From Spirodela intermedia (taxonomy: Eukaryota > Streptophyta > Magnoliopsida > Alismatales > Araceae), in NCBI GenBank assembly GCA_902729315.2, contig LR746265.1:2088892-2152891 (forward strand): 64,000 bases of DNA, in the 5' to 3' direction. The position numbers were made by a program, and so were the translations under genes. Shown one piece after another: positions 1-10,601 of this stretch. The notes under the pieces are model-generated. The model was given only the letters and a program-made list of their open reading frames with translations, was not told the DNA's origin and did no database searches. Numbering within the stretch: the stretch's first letter is position 1; every line of letters begins with the position of its first letter.

Positions 1-861
1 GACTCCTCTCCCAGACCGCAGAAGGCGGATAGAGAGCGGACTAGAGAGAGAGAGATTCCCCTCGTCTGGATTTTTTTAAAAAAAGGGAGGAATCATCCCA
101 CGATAATAAAAGGACACGAATTCAGCGATTCTCTCGCTTTTTTTTGTTGGAAGTTTCGAGGCCAAGGTCAAGAAGACGATGCCTAAGAATTCTTGGCTGG
201 ACCCGGTCTTCTACTGCTCTCCCCGCCCCATAACCAGCTCAATTCCATGACGAACATGATCGGCCGCAGCAAATCCGGATCTTTTGCTGTGCTCCGGGGA
301 AGGGAAGCTTGAAACCCAGTTAATTACCTGGTCGCAAGATATCTCAAGGCAGAGACGGGAGAGGAAGGAAAGGGAAGGTTAAAAAAGAAAAGAAGGAAAT
401 GGGGAGGATGAGGACAATTTGTTAGGTGAACTTGCAGAGAGGAGGGAAGAGGATACAAGCTTTCTGATCTCTTCGAGCCTCCTCTCTATTACTGTTTCAT
501 CACAGAACTGTGATCCTCGAAACCCGTGAATCAGCCGCCTCTCTCCCCACCCACCCCTCTCTCTCTCTCTCTCTCTCCCGCCTCTTTGCCTCCTGGGTTT
601 CCTACTGCGAGAAGCACCCTCCATTCTGGCCTTGGAGAGGTAAATGCTCATGATTCGTGGGGGTCTTTGGGGGGTATATCCCACGTGAGCTTTGCGAATC
701 GAGGGCAGGGCCTGCAGCTCGGCAGAAGAGATCGATTGGAGGAGCTGTGCTAATCTGCCTCCACTGGTAGACACAGGCTGGAAGAACCTCGCTGGGTTTC
801 AGGCAAACAGAAGATAATCCGGCTATCTCCACATCTCCCACAGCAGACGCCTCTGCCAGCA
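1..861 (+). promoter_or_regulatory. Upstream region and 5' leader of the bHLH gene
   Basis: There is no convincing protein here. The stretch lies directly upstream of the bHLH start codon at 862 and must hold its promoter and leader. A CT-rich tract lies near 558-577, as is common in plant leaders. Short open frames on both strands have low-complexity composition and no recognisable domain, so I do not call them genes. The transcription start and any leader intron cannot be fixed from sequence alone. Confidence 0.35.
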
Positions 862-3800
862 ATGGCCACCGAGCATTGGGAGGAGGACATGAAGGTGACC
901 GCTAAGGACCTTCGCAATGGCCTTGCTGCCGCCGTCCAAGGCATACAGTGGAACTACGCCATCTTCTGGTCTGCTTCAGCCAGCCAGCCAGGGTACCAAG
1001 AAACCATCACCTCTCCTGTTTTTCCTTCATAAATCTCCCTCGGCAGATGCGGGTTATCGCCGGAATTACGGCATTGATCCGTATCTTCCGGATCAGCTGC
1101 CCTCTTTTTTTCGGTCATGAATCTATGCTTCGCTCGTACTCAAGAAGTTTAAGTTGGGAGATCTCCCGATCCGAGGATCTCCCAGACGATTTGGACCATT
1201 CTTAGTGGGATATTGCTCTCCAGCACGGACTAATCTCCTTCCAAGTTCATGGAACTCAGTCCGCCTTCTTCCAACACTTACGGAGAGATATATGCTTGAT
1301 ACGGACAGACATTCGCTTCGACTGATGAGCCCTCGGTGTGGAAATGAGGTCCAACACTTACGGAGAGACTACTTTCTTCCCTCTTTTGTAGATTGTTGGA
1401 GTGGGGCGACGCGTACTACAATGGAGATATAAAGACGAGGAAGATGACCCAGTCTCTGGAGTTGGAAGACGATCGGATGGGTCTAAAGAGAAGCGAGCAA
1501 CTGAGGCAACTTTACATTTCTCTTTCGGCCGGTGACAGCGATCAGCAGGCTAGACGACCCTCTGCCTTACTTTCACCTGAGGACCTCTCAGACTCCGAAT
1601 GGTTCTACCTACTCTGCATGTCCTTTACCTTCCACTCTGGACATGGGTATCTTTCTCTCTCGCTCTCTCTCTCTCTCTCTCTGACTCATTTTCTCACATT
1701 TCGTTTCTTGCTCTACGCCTAACGCGGTTTTTCAGCTTGGTTGGAAGAACATTGGCAACGGGAAGCCATATCTGGCTCACTGATGCTCACTCCGCAGAAA
1801 GTAAAATCTTCACACGCTCTCTTCTGGCAAAGGTCTGATCCCTGCTCAATCTCCTGCCCTAAGATTTTTCATCCTCTTTCTTTTTGGGCTCGTGCTAAGC
1901 TGATTCAGTCGTAACTTTTGATTCTTCTGTCTTGCTGATGATGGACGGGCTTCCTCATCTCTCAGAGCGCATCCATCCATGTACGTTTTGCTGCTTCCTC
2001 CCCGCTGATTTAAAAATGCTTCCGTTCTTTCAGTCCTGCGCAGATATCAACTCTGTTTCTTCGCTGTGTTTGCAGACTGTCTTCTGCTTTCCCTTCCTGA
2101 ATGGTGTTCTCGAACTTGGCACGGCCGAATCTGTAAGTTCAGACTGTTCTTGAACATGAATGGAGGAGCCCGCTGCCTGCAGCAGATAATCACTTTCCCT
2201 TCGATCACCAGGTCATGGAGGATCCCGATCTCATACGGCAGGTCACAACCCATTTCTGGGATTGTCAGAAGGCGGCCTCCGCCGAAGAAACTCCGTCCGG
2301 CGACCCCATTTCTGGGGAAGGCGTTGACCGAGTGGTCCACGACTGCGATCTCGACATGCTAGACCCCTTGCCGGCGGGGGAGATGCTTCAACTTGCTGGC
2401 CCTCGGAGCCAATCGGAGAATGGATTTCAGCCTCTCTCATCCATCAAAGTCTTCGAGCTTAACGGAGATGGGGACGATGGGCTCCAAGCTGATTCCAGCG
2501 AGGAACTGGAGACATTTTCTCCTGATCACTGTGTAGATATTCACACGGATGAATCGGCGATGATGGACGGACCGGAAGGGATGTCACAGACTCATAGCTG
2601 GCAGTTTCTGGATGATGAACCGGCTAACGACTGCAAGTGCCCATCATCGTCAGATCTTCAGCCAGTCCCCTGTCCGAAACAAGAAACAAGAGACTATGTG
2701 AATGATCCCAAAGCATGTCGGAAGCTTGACTTCTCATTTGATGCTGGGGCCGACAGTCTACACTATAAGAGGACTCTTTCAGCTATTTTCGGAAGCTCTG
2801 CCCGACCAAGAGCGAAGCTGTTCTTCCCAAATGGATCTTGCTCATCGAGCTTTGTGGCCTGGAGAAAAGGAACAAACATCGTCCTGGGCACCCGAACCGG
2901 TGCACATAAGCAGAAGCTTTTGAAGAAGATTCTGTTCAATCGTCTCGAGATGCGTGGTGGGCGTTCGAGTCCTCCACAAAAAGACGGAAGGAAAGGCGCG
3001 ATGGAGAAACCGGAGGGCGACGAATTCTGCTCGAGCCCCCTTTCGTCTGAGAGGAGGCAAGAGAAGATGAACAAGAATTTCCTGATCCTCAAATCTCTCT
3101 TGCCTTCCATAAACAAGGTACACCACTCGCGATCCACCCAAGCTTCGATCTACCCAGTAACAAGATGCGGGAGGAGAATGATTTTCTACAATAAAGCACA
3201 CTTTTTTCTTGATGGGACGCCATTTTTGACTTGTGGGCTTGTTCTTTTTTTTTTTTAACCATGTTCTCACGCAGATCGACAAGACCTCTATTCTGGGAGA
3301 TACGATCGAGTATCTCAAGGAGCTCGAGAAGAGGGTGGAATTCCTGGAGTCACACATGGATCCAAAGGATCTGGAGGTGAAAGAACTGAGCAAGCATCCG
3401 GATATCACAGAGAGAACATCAGACAACTACGGAAGGGATGGAGTTGACTCCGACGGCAAGAAGTCTTCCGTCTGTAAGAGGAAGGCGAGCGACTCCGACG
3501 AACAGGGCTTTGAAAGCCACTGGGTCCTGTCGAAAAACGGGGACGCCGACGTCAACGTGACCGTGGTCGGGAAAGAAGTCATGATCCAGGTGACATGCCC
3601 ATGGCGGGACTGCCTCCTTCTGGAGGTTGTGGATGCGGTAAGCGGCCTCCATCTGGACGCCCACTCGGTGCAATCATCCACAGTTGACGGAAATCTCAGA
3701 ATGACCATAAAATCAAAGGTTTGTGCGACTTCAGATTGCTTTCTTCCATTCATCTATGCCCACCCATGAATCTTAACTCCCTGAAACAGATGACCATCTT

Positions 3801-3891
3801 GCTGCATATTTGGCTGCAGTTTAGGGGGATCATGGTGGCGTCACCAGGGATGATCAAGGGTATGATTCACAGAGTCGTCAGCAAGTGTTGA
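862..3891 (+). CDS. GL3: R/B/GL3/EGL3-type bHLH (MYC-like) transcription factor
   Basis: Eight exons join in frame: 862-992, 1392-1646, 1736-1832, 1966-1980, 2076-2132, 2212-3117, 3275-3718, 3820-3891, giving 658 residues. The N-terminal bHLH-MYC_N domain (about residues 10-190; WNYAIFWS, GDAYYNGDIKTRK, GRTLATGSHIWL, TVFCFPF) binds R2R3-MYB partners in this family. An acidic middle region follows, then the helix-loop-helix (about 463-515; LILKSLLPSI, SILGDTIEYLKELEKRV) and a C-terminal ACT-like dimerisation region ending in SPGMIKGMIHRVVSKC. The helix sequence is closer to the GL3/EGL3/R/Lc clade than to TT8/AN1. Known relatives work in MYB-bHLH-WD40 complexes in the nucleus that control anthocyanin and epidermal cell fate. 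Odd points are a 15-nt microexon and a basic region lacking the usual His and one Arg. The family call is firm; the exact orthologue is inferred. Confidence 0.9.
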
Positions 3892-4019
3892 AGGCGAGTG
3901 GCGCTTCTCCAATCCTCTAGATTTCAGGATATCGATTGACCAGTCGGGGCTCTTCTGTAGCACTGTTTCTCTCCTTCCTTCCTTCCTTCCTTCCACTAGC
4001 TGGCCGTATACTTCTAGGA

Positions 4020-4025
4020 AATAAA
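4020..4025 (+). terminator. Possible polyadenylation signal of the bHLH gene
   Basis: A canonical AATAAA lies about 130 bases after the bHLH stop codon, just after a CCTT-rich tract. Position and strand fit a 3' end signal, but plant signals are loose, so this is only likely. Confidence 0.35.
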
Positions 4026-5144
4026 ACTAATGTTGTAAGCTCCTAATCAAGCCTCGACACTAGAACGCAAAGTGCTTCCAGCATCCATCACGATGGAGCT
4101 AACTGGGCTTGTTGCTACGTCTCTAGAACGGACAATCTTCTTCCTAATCGTCAGATGTTGGCGTCATAAGATAATAACATTTGAAAATATGGCCTGATAT
4201 TGTTTGCATGATAGCAAGCCGCCTCAGATTGCGTGAACCAATTTTAGAACAATTGAAAGATAAATCTGTGTTCTCGATTATATCATGTTTAGAAAGCGCC
4301 ATACATAGAGAGCCCACAGCGAGAGAGAGAGAGAGGATAATGGGAAGTAAAGAATATAAATTGTGGTCAAATTACATGAAAGAAGATATGACTTATATTT
4401 AAAAAATAATCACACTTAAAAAATAGTCAAACTCCCCGGGCCAAGGAAGTGATCGACTACAAATATCTGGAAAAAAAGGAATTTGACTTACAGGAGAACT
4501 AATTAAAGATAAGAACATAATCATTAGAGAGCGGCAATCAATAAAGAGGACAAATATCAAATGATGAAGCTTTCTCTCTAATGGGAAAATGGAGTTTGAT
4601 CAGGGTGACGATGTAAGATATAACACGCGTAGTTTGATGTAAAAATAGCTTTTTCACGTGTTGATGCAGACGTAAAGATCTATGTTGCAATGAAATTATT
4701 CTATTTTGCAAGGCGGTTGAGACGTCATACTACTTACACAAACATGAGCCTAATCTAGTTTGACTTTTTTTTTCAATAATATGTTGGGTAAGTTCAACAT
4801 GAATGAGATTGAGACCAAAAATCACACCTTGGGATCGGCGTCGTTGATCATCTTTGCAAGAATGCCTCAAGCTATTAGATGACTGTTGAAAGACGTTTAA
4901 GAGACTTTACAGTAACTAATGTACGCGACTACACAGGCTTCAGTGCCGGCTGAGGCACGACGGCGTGTGTGGACAAGGAATCGGGTAAGTCCTCCCTCCG
5001 GTGATCCTTCTTACTCCTCCGGCTTCCCCGGTGGGGTGAGGGAGGAGAACTATGAACCAGCCCAGAAGATTGATTTCTTCCTTCGGCTCTCGGAGATGCC
5101 TCCCCCTGCTCCAGGTTCTTCTACCCATCGGGTGAGTTGTTACC
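4026..5144. other. Spacer between the bHLH and PPR genes
   Basis: AT-rich spacer without a supportable gene. It contains a short GA run near 4320-4335 and a CACGTG G-box core at 4655-4660, roughly 490 bases before the PPR start. The last 150 bases before 5145 are GC-rich and probably leader. Confidence 0.4.
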
Positions 5145-7121
5145 ATGGCGGGACTCCGACGGGCTTCCTTCTGCTGCGCTCCGTTCAGAAACGAGCCATC
5201 TCCGTCTTCTCTGGGTCGTCACAGCCGGATTCCGAGCACCGAGCTTGCCGCTCCGCCGGGAGCTCAAAGCGCCCTCCCTCACCCCCACCGGAGTCCCGCG
5301 GTGCCCCGTCACCCGTCTGACGAAATGCGCGTGAGAGAGATCACGGCGGAGATCTCCGCCCTCACCAAGCGCGGCAGAGGAGAGCAAGCAGTGGAGCTGT
5401 TCAAATCCATGCTCGCCGATGGCGCCCCACGGCCGAATGACGTGACCCTCCTCTGTGCAGTCCGCGCCGCCACGGCGACAGGCTCGGCGGAGAGCGGCGG
5501 CGGAGGAATCCATGCCCTCGTGATCAAGCTTGGCACCGACGCAGTTGTCTCTGTCCGCACGGCCCTCATAGGACTCTATTCTTCCCTCCACGATGGCAGG
5601 AGCATTCTGCGGTTGTATAATCAGAGCAAGTCGAAGGATCTGGTTCTGTGGAGCGCGGCGATGTCGGCGCTGTCCAAGAACAGCCGGTCGCAGGAGGCTC
5701 TCGATGCCTTCCGACAGATGCTGCACTGCGGCAATACGACGCCGAACTTCGTGACCGTCATGGTGGCTCTGTCGGCAAGCGGATGTCTGAAATCCCTGTC
5801 GCACTGTAGGGAACTCCATGGATACGCCGTCAGGAACTTTGAGACAGAAACAAGCCTTCAGAACTCGCTGGTCGACGTGTACGCCAAATGCGACAGGCTT
5901 GACGTTTCCATGGTGATCTTCGGCAGCATGGAAGCAAGAGATGGAGTCTCTTGGAACACCGTGATCTGCAGGTGCACCGAGTGCGGAAGGCCGAGAGAAA
6001 CGCTCATCCTGTTCTTGAAGATGATGCGTTCCGAGGCTAAACCAGAGGAAAACGTCGTCAGGGTCGTACTGAATGCTTGCTCACAGACGGAGGAGATCGA
6101 GTTCTTGCTGGGCATCCACTGCTACGCCGTGAAAGCTCAGGCATCTACTTCACCCTCACTGGGGACCGCACTTCTCAGGGTGTACGCAGAGTTAAACAGA
6201 GTGGACGCCGCTCGAGCGCTGTTCGAGGGCCTCCGTCACAGGGACGTCGTCGCATGGAGCACCATGGTTTCCGTTTATGAAAGGTCCGGCTGCCCACATC
6301 TAGCACTGGAGATGTTCAGAAAGATGCAGTCAGAAAACGAAGAACCCAATGAGATCACATTTGTTAGCTTGCTGCGAGCTTGCTCTTCGGCTGGAGCTCC
6401 CCATCACGGCAGAGGCCTGCATGGCCACGCGCTCAGGCTTGGGATTTGCTCCAACGAGTTCATAGTATCGGCTTTGATCGACCTGTACTGCAAACTCGGG
6501 ATGCTGAGACAGGGAAAGGCCATGTTTGATGCCCTAGAAAACAGAGATCTGGTGTCTTGGAGCTCCATGATCAACGGGTATGGAATCAATGGCCATGGGG
6601 AAGATGCAATCAAAACTTACTTGGAGATGCTCGAGCAAGGTCTGAAGCCCAATGGCGTCATTTTCGTCTCCCTCCTGTCTGCGTGCAGCCACTGCGGCCT
6701 TGTTGATGAAGGCCTGAGTTGGTTTTACCAAATGGAGGGCATGTATGGTGTCAGACCTGAGCTTGCTCACTACTCCTGCATCGTAGACATGCTCAGTCGC
6801 CAGGGGCGGGTCAAAGAAGCTCACGAGTTTATCAAGAAGATGCCATTGAAGGCTGACGTGAGCATATGGGGGGCACTGTTCACCGGCTGCAGGGCATCTC
6901 CCAATGATGTTGAGGTTGCAGAGGTCGCGGCAGGCTGGCTAGTTAGGTTAGATCCAGGTAATAGCAGCTACTATGTGGCACTGTCTAACTTGTACGCCAA
7001 GCTCGGGCTATGGAGAGATGTCGAGAGGATTAGACAGTCTCTTGGAGAGAAAGGACTGAGGAAGACAGTAGGGTACAGCGTAGCCTGCTCCGGGGAGCGC
7101 CATGGGGATCCGAATGTGTAG
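5145..7121 (+). CDS. Pentatricopeptide repeat protein, PLS subfamily, E class
   Basis: Single open frame of 658 residues without introns, typical of plant PPR genes. The Arg/Ser-rich N-terminus (about 1-60) looks like an organelle targeting peptide. PLS-type repeats follow, with the family's signatures (LHGYAVRN, NSLVDVYAKC, DGVSWNTVI, DLVSWSSMINGYG, LLSACSHCGLVDEGL, YSCIVDMLSRQGRVKEA). The C-terminus has an E domain (SIWGALFTGCR, LDPGNSSYYVALSNLYA, KGLRKTVGYS) and stops after a short tail, with no DYW deaminase. E-class PPR proteins bind organellar RNA and recruit a deaminase in trans for C-to-U editing; the RNA target cannot be read here. The ATG at 5145 is the first in frame and has a good context (ACCATGG). 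The gene faces the next PPR gene tail to tail. Confidence 0.92.
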   Translation: MAGLRRASFCCAPFRNEPSPSSLGRHSRIPSTELAAPPGAQSALPHPHRSPAVPRHPSDEMRVREITAEISALTKRGRGEQAVELFKSMLADGAPRPNDVTLLCAVRAATATGSAESGGGGIHALVIKLGTDAVVSVRTALIGLYSSLHDGRSILRLYNQSKSKDLVLWSAAMSALSKNSRSQEALDAFRQMLHCGNTTPNFVTVMVALSASGCLKSLSHCRELHGYAVRNFETETSLQNSLVDVYAKCDRLDVSMVIFGSMEARDGVSWNTVICRCTECGRPRETLILFLKMMRSEAKPEENVVRVVLNACSQTEEIEFLLGIHCYAVKAQASTSPSLGTALLRVYAELNRVDAARALFEGLRHRDVVAWSTMVSVYERSGCPHLALEMFRKMQSENEEPNEITFVSLLRACSSAGAPHHGRGLHGHALRLGICSNEFIVSALIDLYCKLGMLRQGKAMFDALENRDLVSWSSMINGYGINGHGEDAIKTYLEMLEQGLKPNGVIFVSLLSACSHCGLVDEGLSWFYQMEGMYGVRPELAHYSCIVDMLSRQGRVKEAHEFIKKMPLKADVSIWGALFTGCRASPNDVEVAEVAAGWLVRLDPGNSSYYVALSNLYAKLGLWRDVERIRQSLGEKGLRKTVGYSVACSGERHGDPNV

Positions 7122-7631
7122 CTCCTACGCCAAGAACTTCTATATACCACTCAAAACCTGGGATCAAGAAATTAATTTATATGATGGAAAATGGGCTTGG
7201 AATATTTGAGATGCTATCTAAACTCCGTCAATAGAGGCCATATGAATAATAACCATTATAAATCCAGGTTTTCTGATGAAGGAAGAAACTGTTTGTACCT
7301 GAAAGGCAGGAGTCAGCCTACAGAAGAACAACTTCATGAAGAACAGTAAAGCCTAACTATTGTGGGCTGTAAAAAGAGTGGAAATAGGATGAGCATACTG
7401 TAACCAGTTCATCTGAGGAATTTTCACGAAGAACAGTGAGCATACCTCATCACGCTAGGCGGCTGATGTAAGGGGATGCCATCCCTGAAAAGCAGGTACC
7501 AAACAACCAAGTGATCGATCTCTGAGAACTTAGAATGCCATTACGGGGCATCATTATGTAACGCCATGTAAAGCTTCATCCATTTTGAAATATGATTAGT
7601 CTAGTTCAGATTATGTCAATGCTTTTTTTTC
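7122..7631. other. Spacer between two convergent PPR genes
   Basis: About 500 bases that must hold both 3' untranslated regions. I see no gene, repeat or element. Confidence 0.5.
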
Positions 7632-10601
7632 TTAAAACTCTCTTTTGTAGAAGCTCTTCAAGAGGTTCTTGGCGAACAGTTTCTTCCCTGGTTTCGCAAA
7701 AGTATTGCTTATATTACCAATAGTGGTGGCATGAGGAACAAACCCTCTCTCATTCATTTCCGTCAGCAGTCGCCTCACCTCAGCACCATTAGAGACCTTC
7801 GACCAGCCACTAACTAGAATGTCATACGTCGATGAACTTGGTGTTAAACGCCTCCTCTGCATTTCATTAAAAAGCTCTTTGGCTTGATTCATCATTCCAA
7901 CCCTGGCAAAGTCACTGATGAGTGCGTTGTAGGTACCTACTGTGGGAACAAAGCCTTTCTGGACCATTTCGCAGTACAGCCTGATCGATTCCTTCTTGTT
8001 GCCCTTCTTTGCATGGCCAGAGACCATGGTATTGTAGGTGATGCTATTCGGGATCGTACCCTTTTTCTCCATTTCGATCAATAGCTCCTCGGCCTCTTGC
8101 ATCAACCCAGCAGTCGAGAGACTCTGCAGCATTGTGTTGTAAGTCGCTACATCTGGTATTAGTCCCTTCTCCAGCATCTCATTATACACGGCGAATGCCT
8201 TCTTCAGATGCCCACTCCTGTGGTACCCCAGAATGAGGGCTTTGTAAGTGAAGATGTCTGCTTCAATTCCCTTTTCCACCATATCCTTCACCACCGCCGT
8301 GGCCTTTCCCGTCGATCCAACAAGGCACAGACTGAAGATGAGTGAATTATATACGGTTCTGTCAACAGCAAGTCCCATCTTGATCATTTCATTGTGCATT
8401 CTAAAAATAGAATCGATGTTCCTGGCCATGGAGCATGAACGAAGGACCTTCCTATGAGTAGAGGGATCTGGGTGCAGTCCAGCAGAAGCCATTTCCTTCA
8501 GAAAATCCATTGCTTCCTCCACCTTCCTCTCCGCCAACAGCCCCCCAATCAAAGCATTATAGGTGGTGATATTAGGGTTCGTCCCAGTTTTTGTCATCTC
8601 ACTTTTAACATTAAGTGCCTCCTCCACCTTTCCTTCTCGGCAGAGAGAACCGATCATAGTATTGTATGTGACATGATCTGGAGACAGACCCATATCTAAT
8701 ATCTTGGTGTAGAAAGACATCGCCTGATCAGTTTTGCCAAGCTTACAGAGACAGTTTATGAAGACGTTATACACGGCAACATCCGGTGTCAGTCCTTTAT
8801 CCATCATTTGTTGCCCAACCCCGAAAGCAGCTGATACATCTCCTGCTTTGAAGAGACCATCCATTAGAGAAGTGTAGTTGACAAGGTCAGGGACCAAGCC
8901 CTTGTCGACCACATCCTTAAATAGCTTACAAGCATCCTCCACCCTCCCATTTTTCCTCAACCCATTAACCAGTACATCAAGCACGAACTCATTTTCTCTC
9001 AGGCCATCTTTCACCATTTTCTCGTAAATCTGATGGGCCTCAGCTTCTCTGCCATTCTTGAAAAACCCATCAATCATCGTGCAGAAACTATAAATATTTG
9101 GGGGGACGCCTTCTTCTTCCATGATCCTAAAATAATCAGAAGCTTCGTCGAGCATTTGATTCTTACAGTATCCATGGATGAGGGAAGAGTAAGTAACGAC
9201 ATTGGCACCAATGCCCCTTGTGAGCATTTCACTCACCACTAACTCTGCATCCTTCATTCTCCCAGCCTTGCAGTATCCATCAACCAGTTCAGAGCAAACA
9301 ACAGTACGATTAACACCTTGATGATCTGAAATCGTCTGAAATATCTCTTCTGCTTCGTCGAGTCTTCCCATTTTAAGATACCCATAGAGTAGCGTAGAGC
9401 ACAGAACCTTGTCAAACGGGATGCCCCGGACGGCCATTTCACACTGAAGAGCAAGGGAGTTCGAAAATCTTCCATCTCTGAAGCAGGAATGGATAAGCGT
9501 GGAGTATGCAACGTGGTTCGGGGTCACACCCATCTTCTCCATCTCCCTGAAGAGCAGATAACCCTCAGAAAGTCTGCCACTCCTACACAACCCATTTATG
9601 AGGGAGCTGTACGTCACAACATCAGGCAGAATTCCACTCTTTACCATCTCCTCGTACAATGAGAACGCGTCTTGAAGGCCATCTTGCCGACAATACTCAC
9701 CAATGAGATTAGTGTATGTCACCACATTAGGTTCCATACCCAAAGTCCTCTCTTCCAACAGAGTCTTGGCCATGTCCAGCTCCCCAGTTCTGCAAAATCC
9801 ATTGACCAAAGTATTGTAACTGATAACATCGGCCGCCAACCCTCTGTTCCGCATATCCTCCATCAAGCTGACGGCATCACTCACTGTCCCCAGCTTACAG
9901 TGCGCATCAATTAAGGTGTTGTACCCAACAATATCCATGTCGATTCCGCCGCTAACCAGCATTCCCATCAAGGATTCGCCATTTTCTAATGAACCCTTCT
10001 GACAGAAACCCTTGACCAAGGTGTTGCAAGTGATCGAATCCACCTCGACGCCCCTCTTGACCATTTCTGACAGCAATCCAACTGCGGTTTCCACCATACC
10101 TTCCTCACAGAGGCCCCACATGAAAGTGTTGAACGTAACAGCGTCGATTTCCTCTGATCTGAGCACTTCCAAGCCGATTTTCAATCTACCCGCCTTGCAA
10201 AGGGCATGGATGAAGACATTGTGGGAGAATACGTTCAATGTCTTGTGACAACGGAGCAATTCCGCGTACACGAGCTGTACCTGAGGAATCAGCCCCGAGG
10301 AATTGAACTTGAACAGAAGCCGGTTCCACTGCCGAAGACTCGGGTTCAGCCCGAGCTGCCGCATCCTGTAGAATGTGTCCTCCGCTTGCCAAACTCGGCC
10401 GCACGACAAGTAGGCCTCGATCAGTGTAGTAAAGAAGGAGGCGTAGAGTTGCGCTTTGTCGCGCGGGAAAGATGGGAACGGGACGGGAGGATCTGGGTTG
10501 CTTCTGAAAGAGGAGGACGCGAACAAGGAGAGGAGCCGGAGGGATCCCCCGCGTTGGGTAGAGAAGGAACTAAGATTTCTGACCCGCCCAAAGACCGCCA
10601 T
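7632..10601 (-). CDS. P-class pentatricopeptide repeat protein, At5g14770-like, mitochondrial
   Basis: Intronless, 989 residues from the ATG at 10599-10601. The open frame runs 109 codons further upstream, but that stretch is low-complexity, whereas MAVFGRVRNLSSFSTQ begins a good mitochondrial presequence, so I take the internal start. Roughly two dozen 35-residue P-type repeats follow from about residue 60 to 970 (VTYNTLVNGFC, VVTYSSLINGLCRSG, PDVATYNTMLQSL patterns), with no E or DYW domain. The first repeats (AYLSCGRVWQAEDTFYRMR, WNRLLFKFN, TFMWGLCEEG) resemble Arabidopsis At5g14770. P-class proteins stabilise, splice or help translate organelle RNAs by one-repeat-one-base binding. The RNA target is not known from sequence. 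The orthology is from memory. Confidence 0.9.
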   Translation of the reverse strand: MAVFGRVRNLSSFSTQRGGSLRLLSLFASSSFRSNPDPPVPFPSFPRDKAQLYASFFTTLIEAYLSCGRVWQAEDTFYRMRQLGLNPSLRQWNRLLFKFNSSGLIPQVQLVYAELLRCHKTLNVFSHNVFIHALCKAGRLKIGLEVLRSEEIDAVTFNTFMWGLCEEGMVETAVGLLSEMVKRGVEVDSITCNTLVKGFCQKGSLENGESLMGMLVSGGIDMDIVGYNTLIDAHCKLGTVSDAVSLMEDMRNRGLAADVISYNTLVNGFCRTGELDMAKTLLEERTLGMEPNVVTYTNLIGEYCRQDGLQDAFSLYEEMVKSGILPDVVTYSSLINGLCRSGRLSEGYLLFREMEKMGVTPNHVAYSTLIHSCFRDGRFSNSLALQCEMAVRGIPFDKVLCSTLLYGYLKMGRLDEAEEIFQTISDHQGVNRTVVCSELVDGYCKAGRMKDAELVVSEMLTRGIGANVVTYSSLIHGYCKNQMLDEASDYFRIMEEEGVPPNIYSFCTMIDGFFKNGREAEAHQIYEKMVKDGLRENEFVLDVLVNGLRKNGRVEDACKLFKDVVDKGLVPDLVNYTSLMDGLFKAGDVSAAFGVGQQMMDKGLTPDVAVYNVFINCLCKLGKTDQAMSFYTKILDMGLSPDHVTYNTMIGSLCREGKVEEALNVKSEMTKTGTNPNITTYNALIGGLLAERKVEEAMDFLKEMASAGLHPDPSTHRKVLRSCSMARNIDSIFRMHNEMIKMGLAVDRTVYNSLIFSLCLVGSTGKATAVVKDMVEKGIEADIFTYKALILGYHRSGHLKKAFAVYNEMLEKGLIPDVATYNTMLQSLSTAGLMQEAEELLIEMEKKGTIPNSITYNTMVSGHAKKGNKKESIRLYCEMVQKGFVPTVGTYNALISDFARVGMMNQAKELFNEMQRRRLTPSSSTYDILVSGWSKVSNGAEVRRLLTEMNERGFVPHATTIGNISNTFAKPGKKLFAKNLLKSFYKREF

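Noticed and set aside
2215-3258. 347-codon frame as an independent gene
   Set aside because: It is exon 6 of the bHLH gene plus read-through into the next intron; the true exon ends at 3117.
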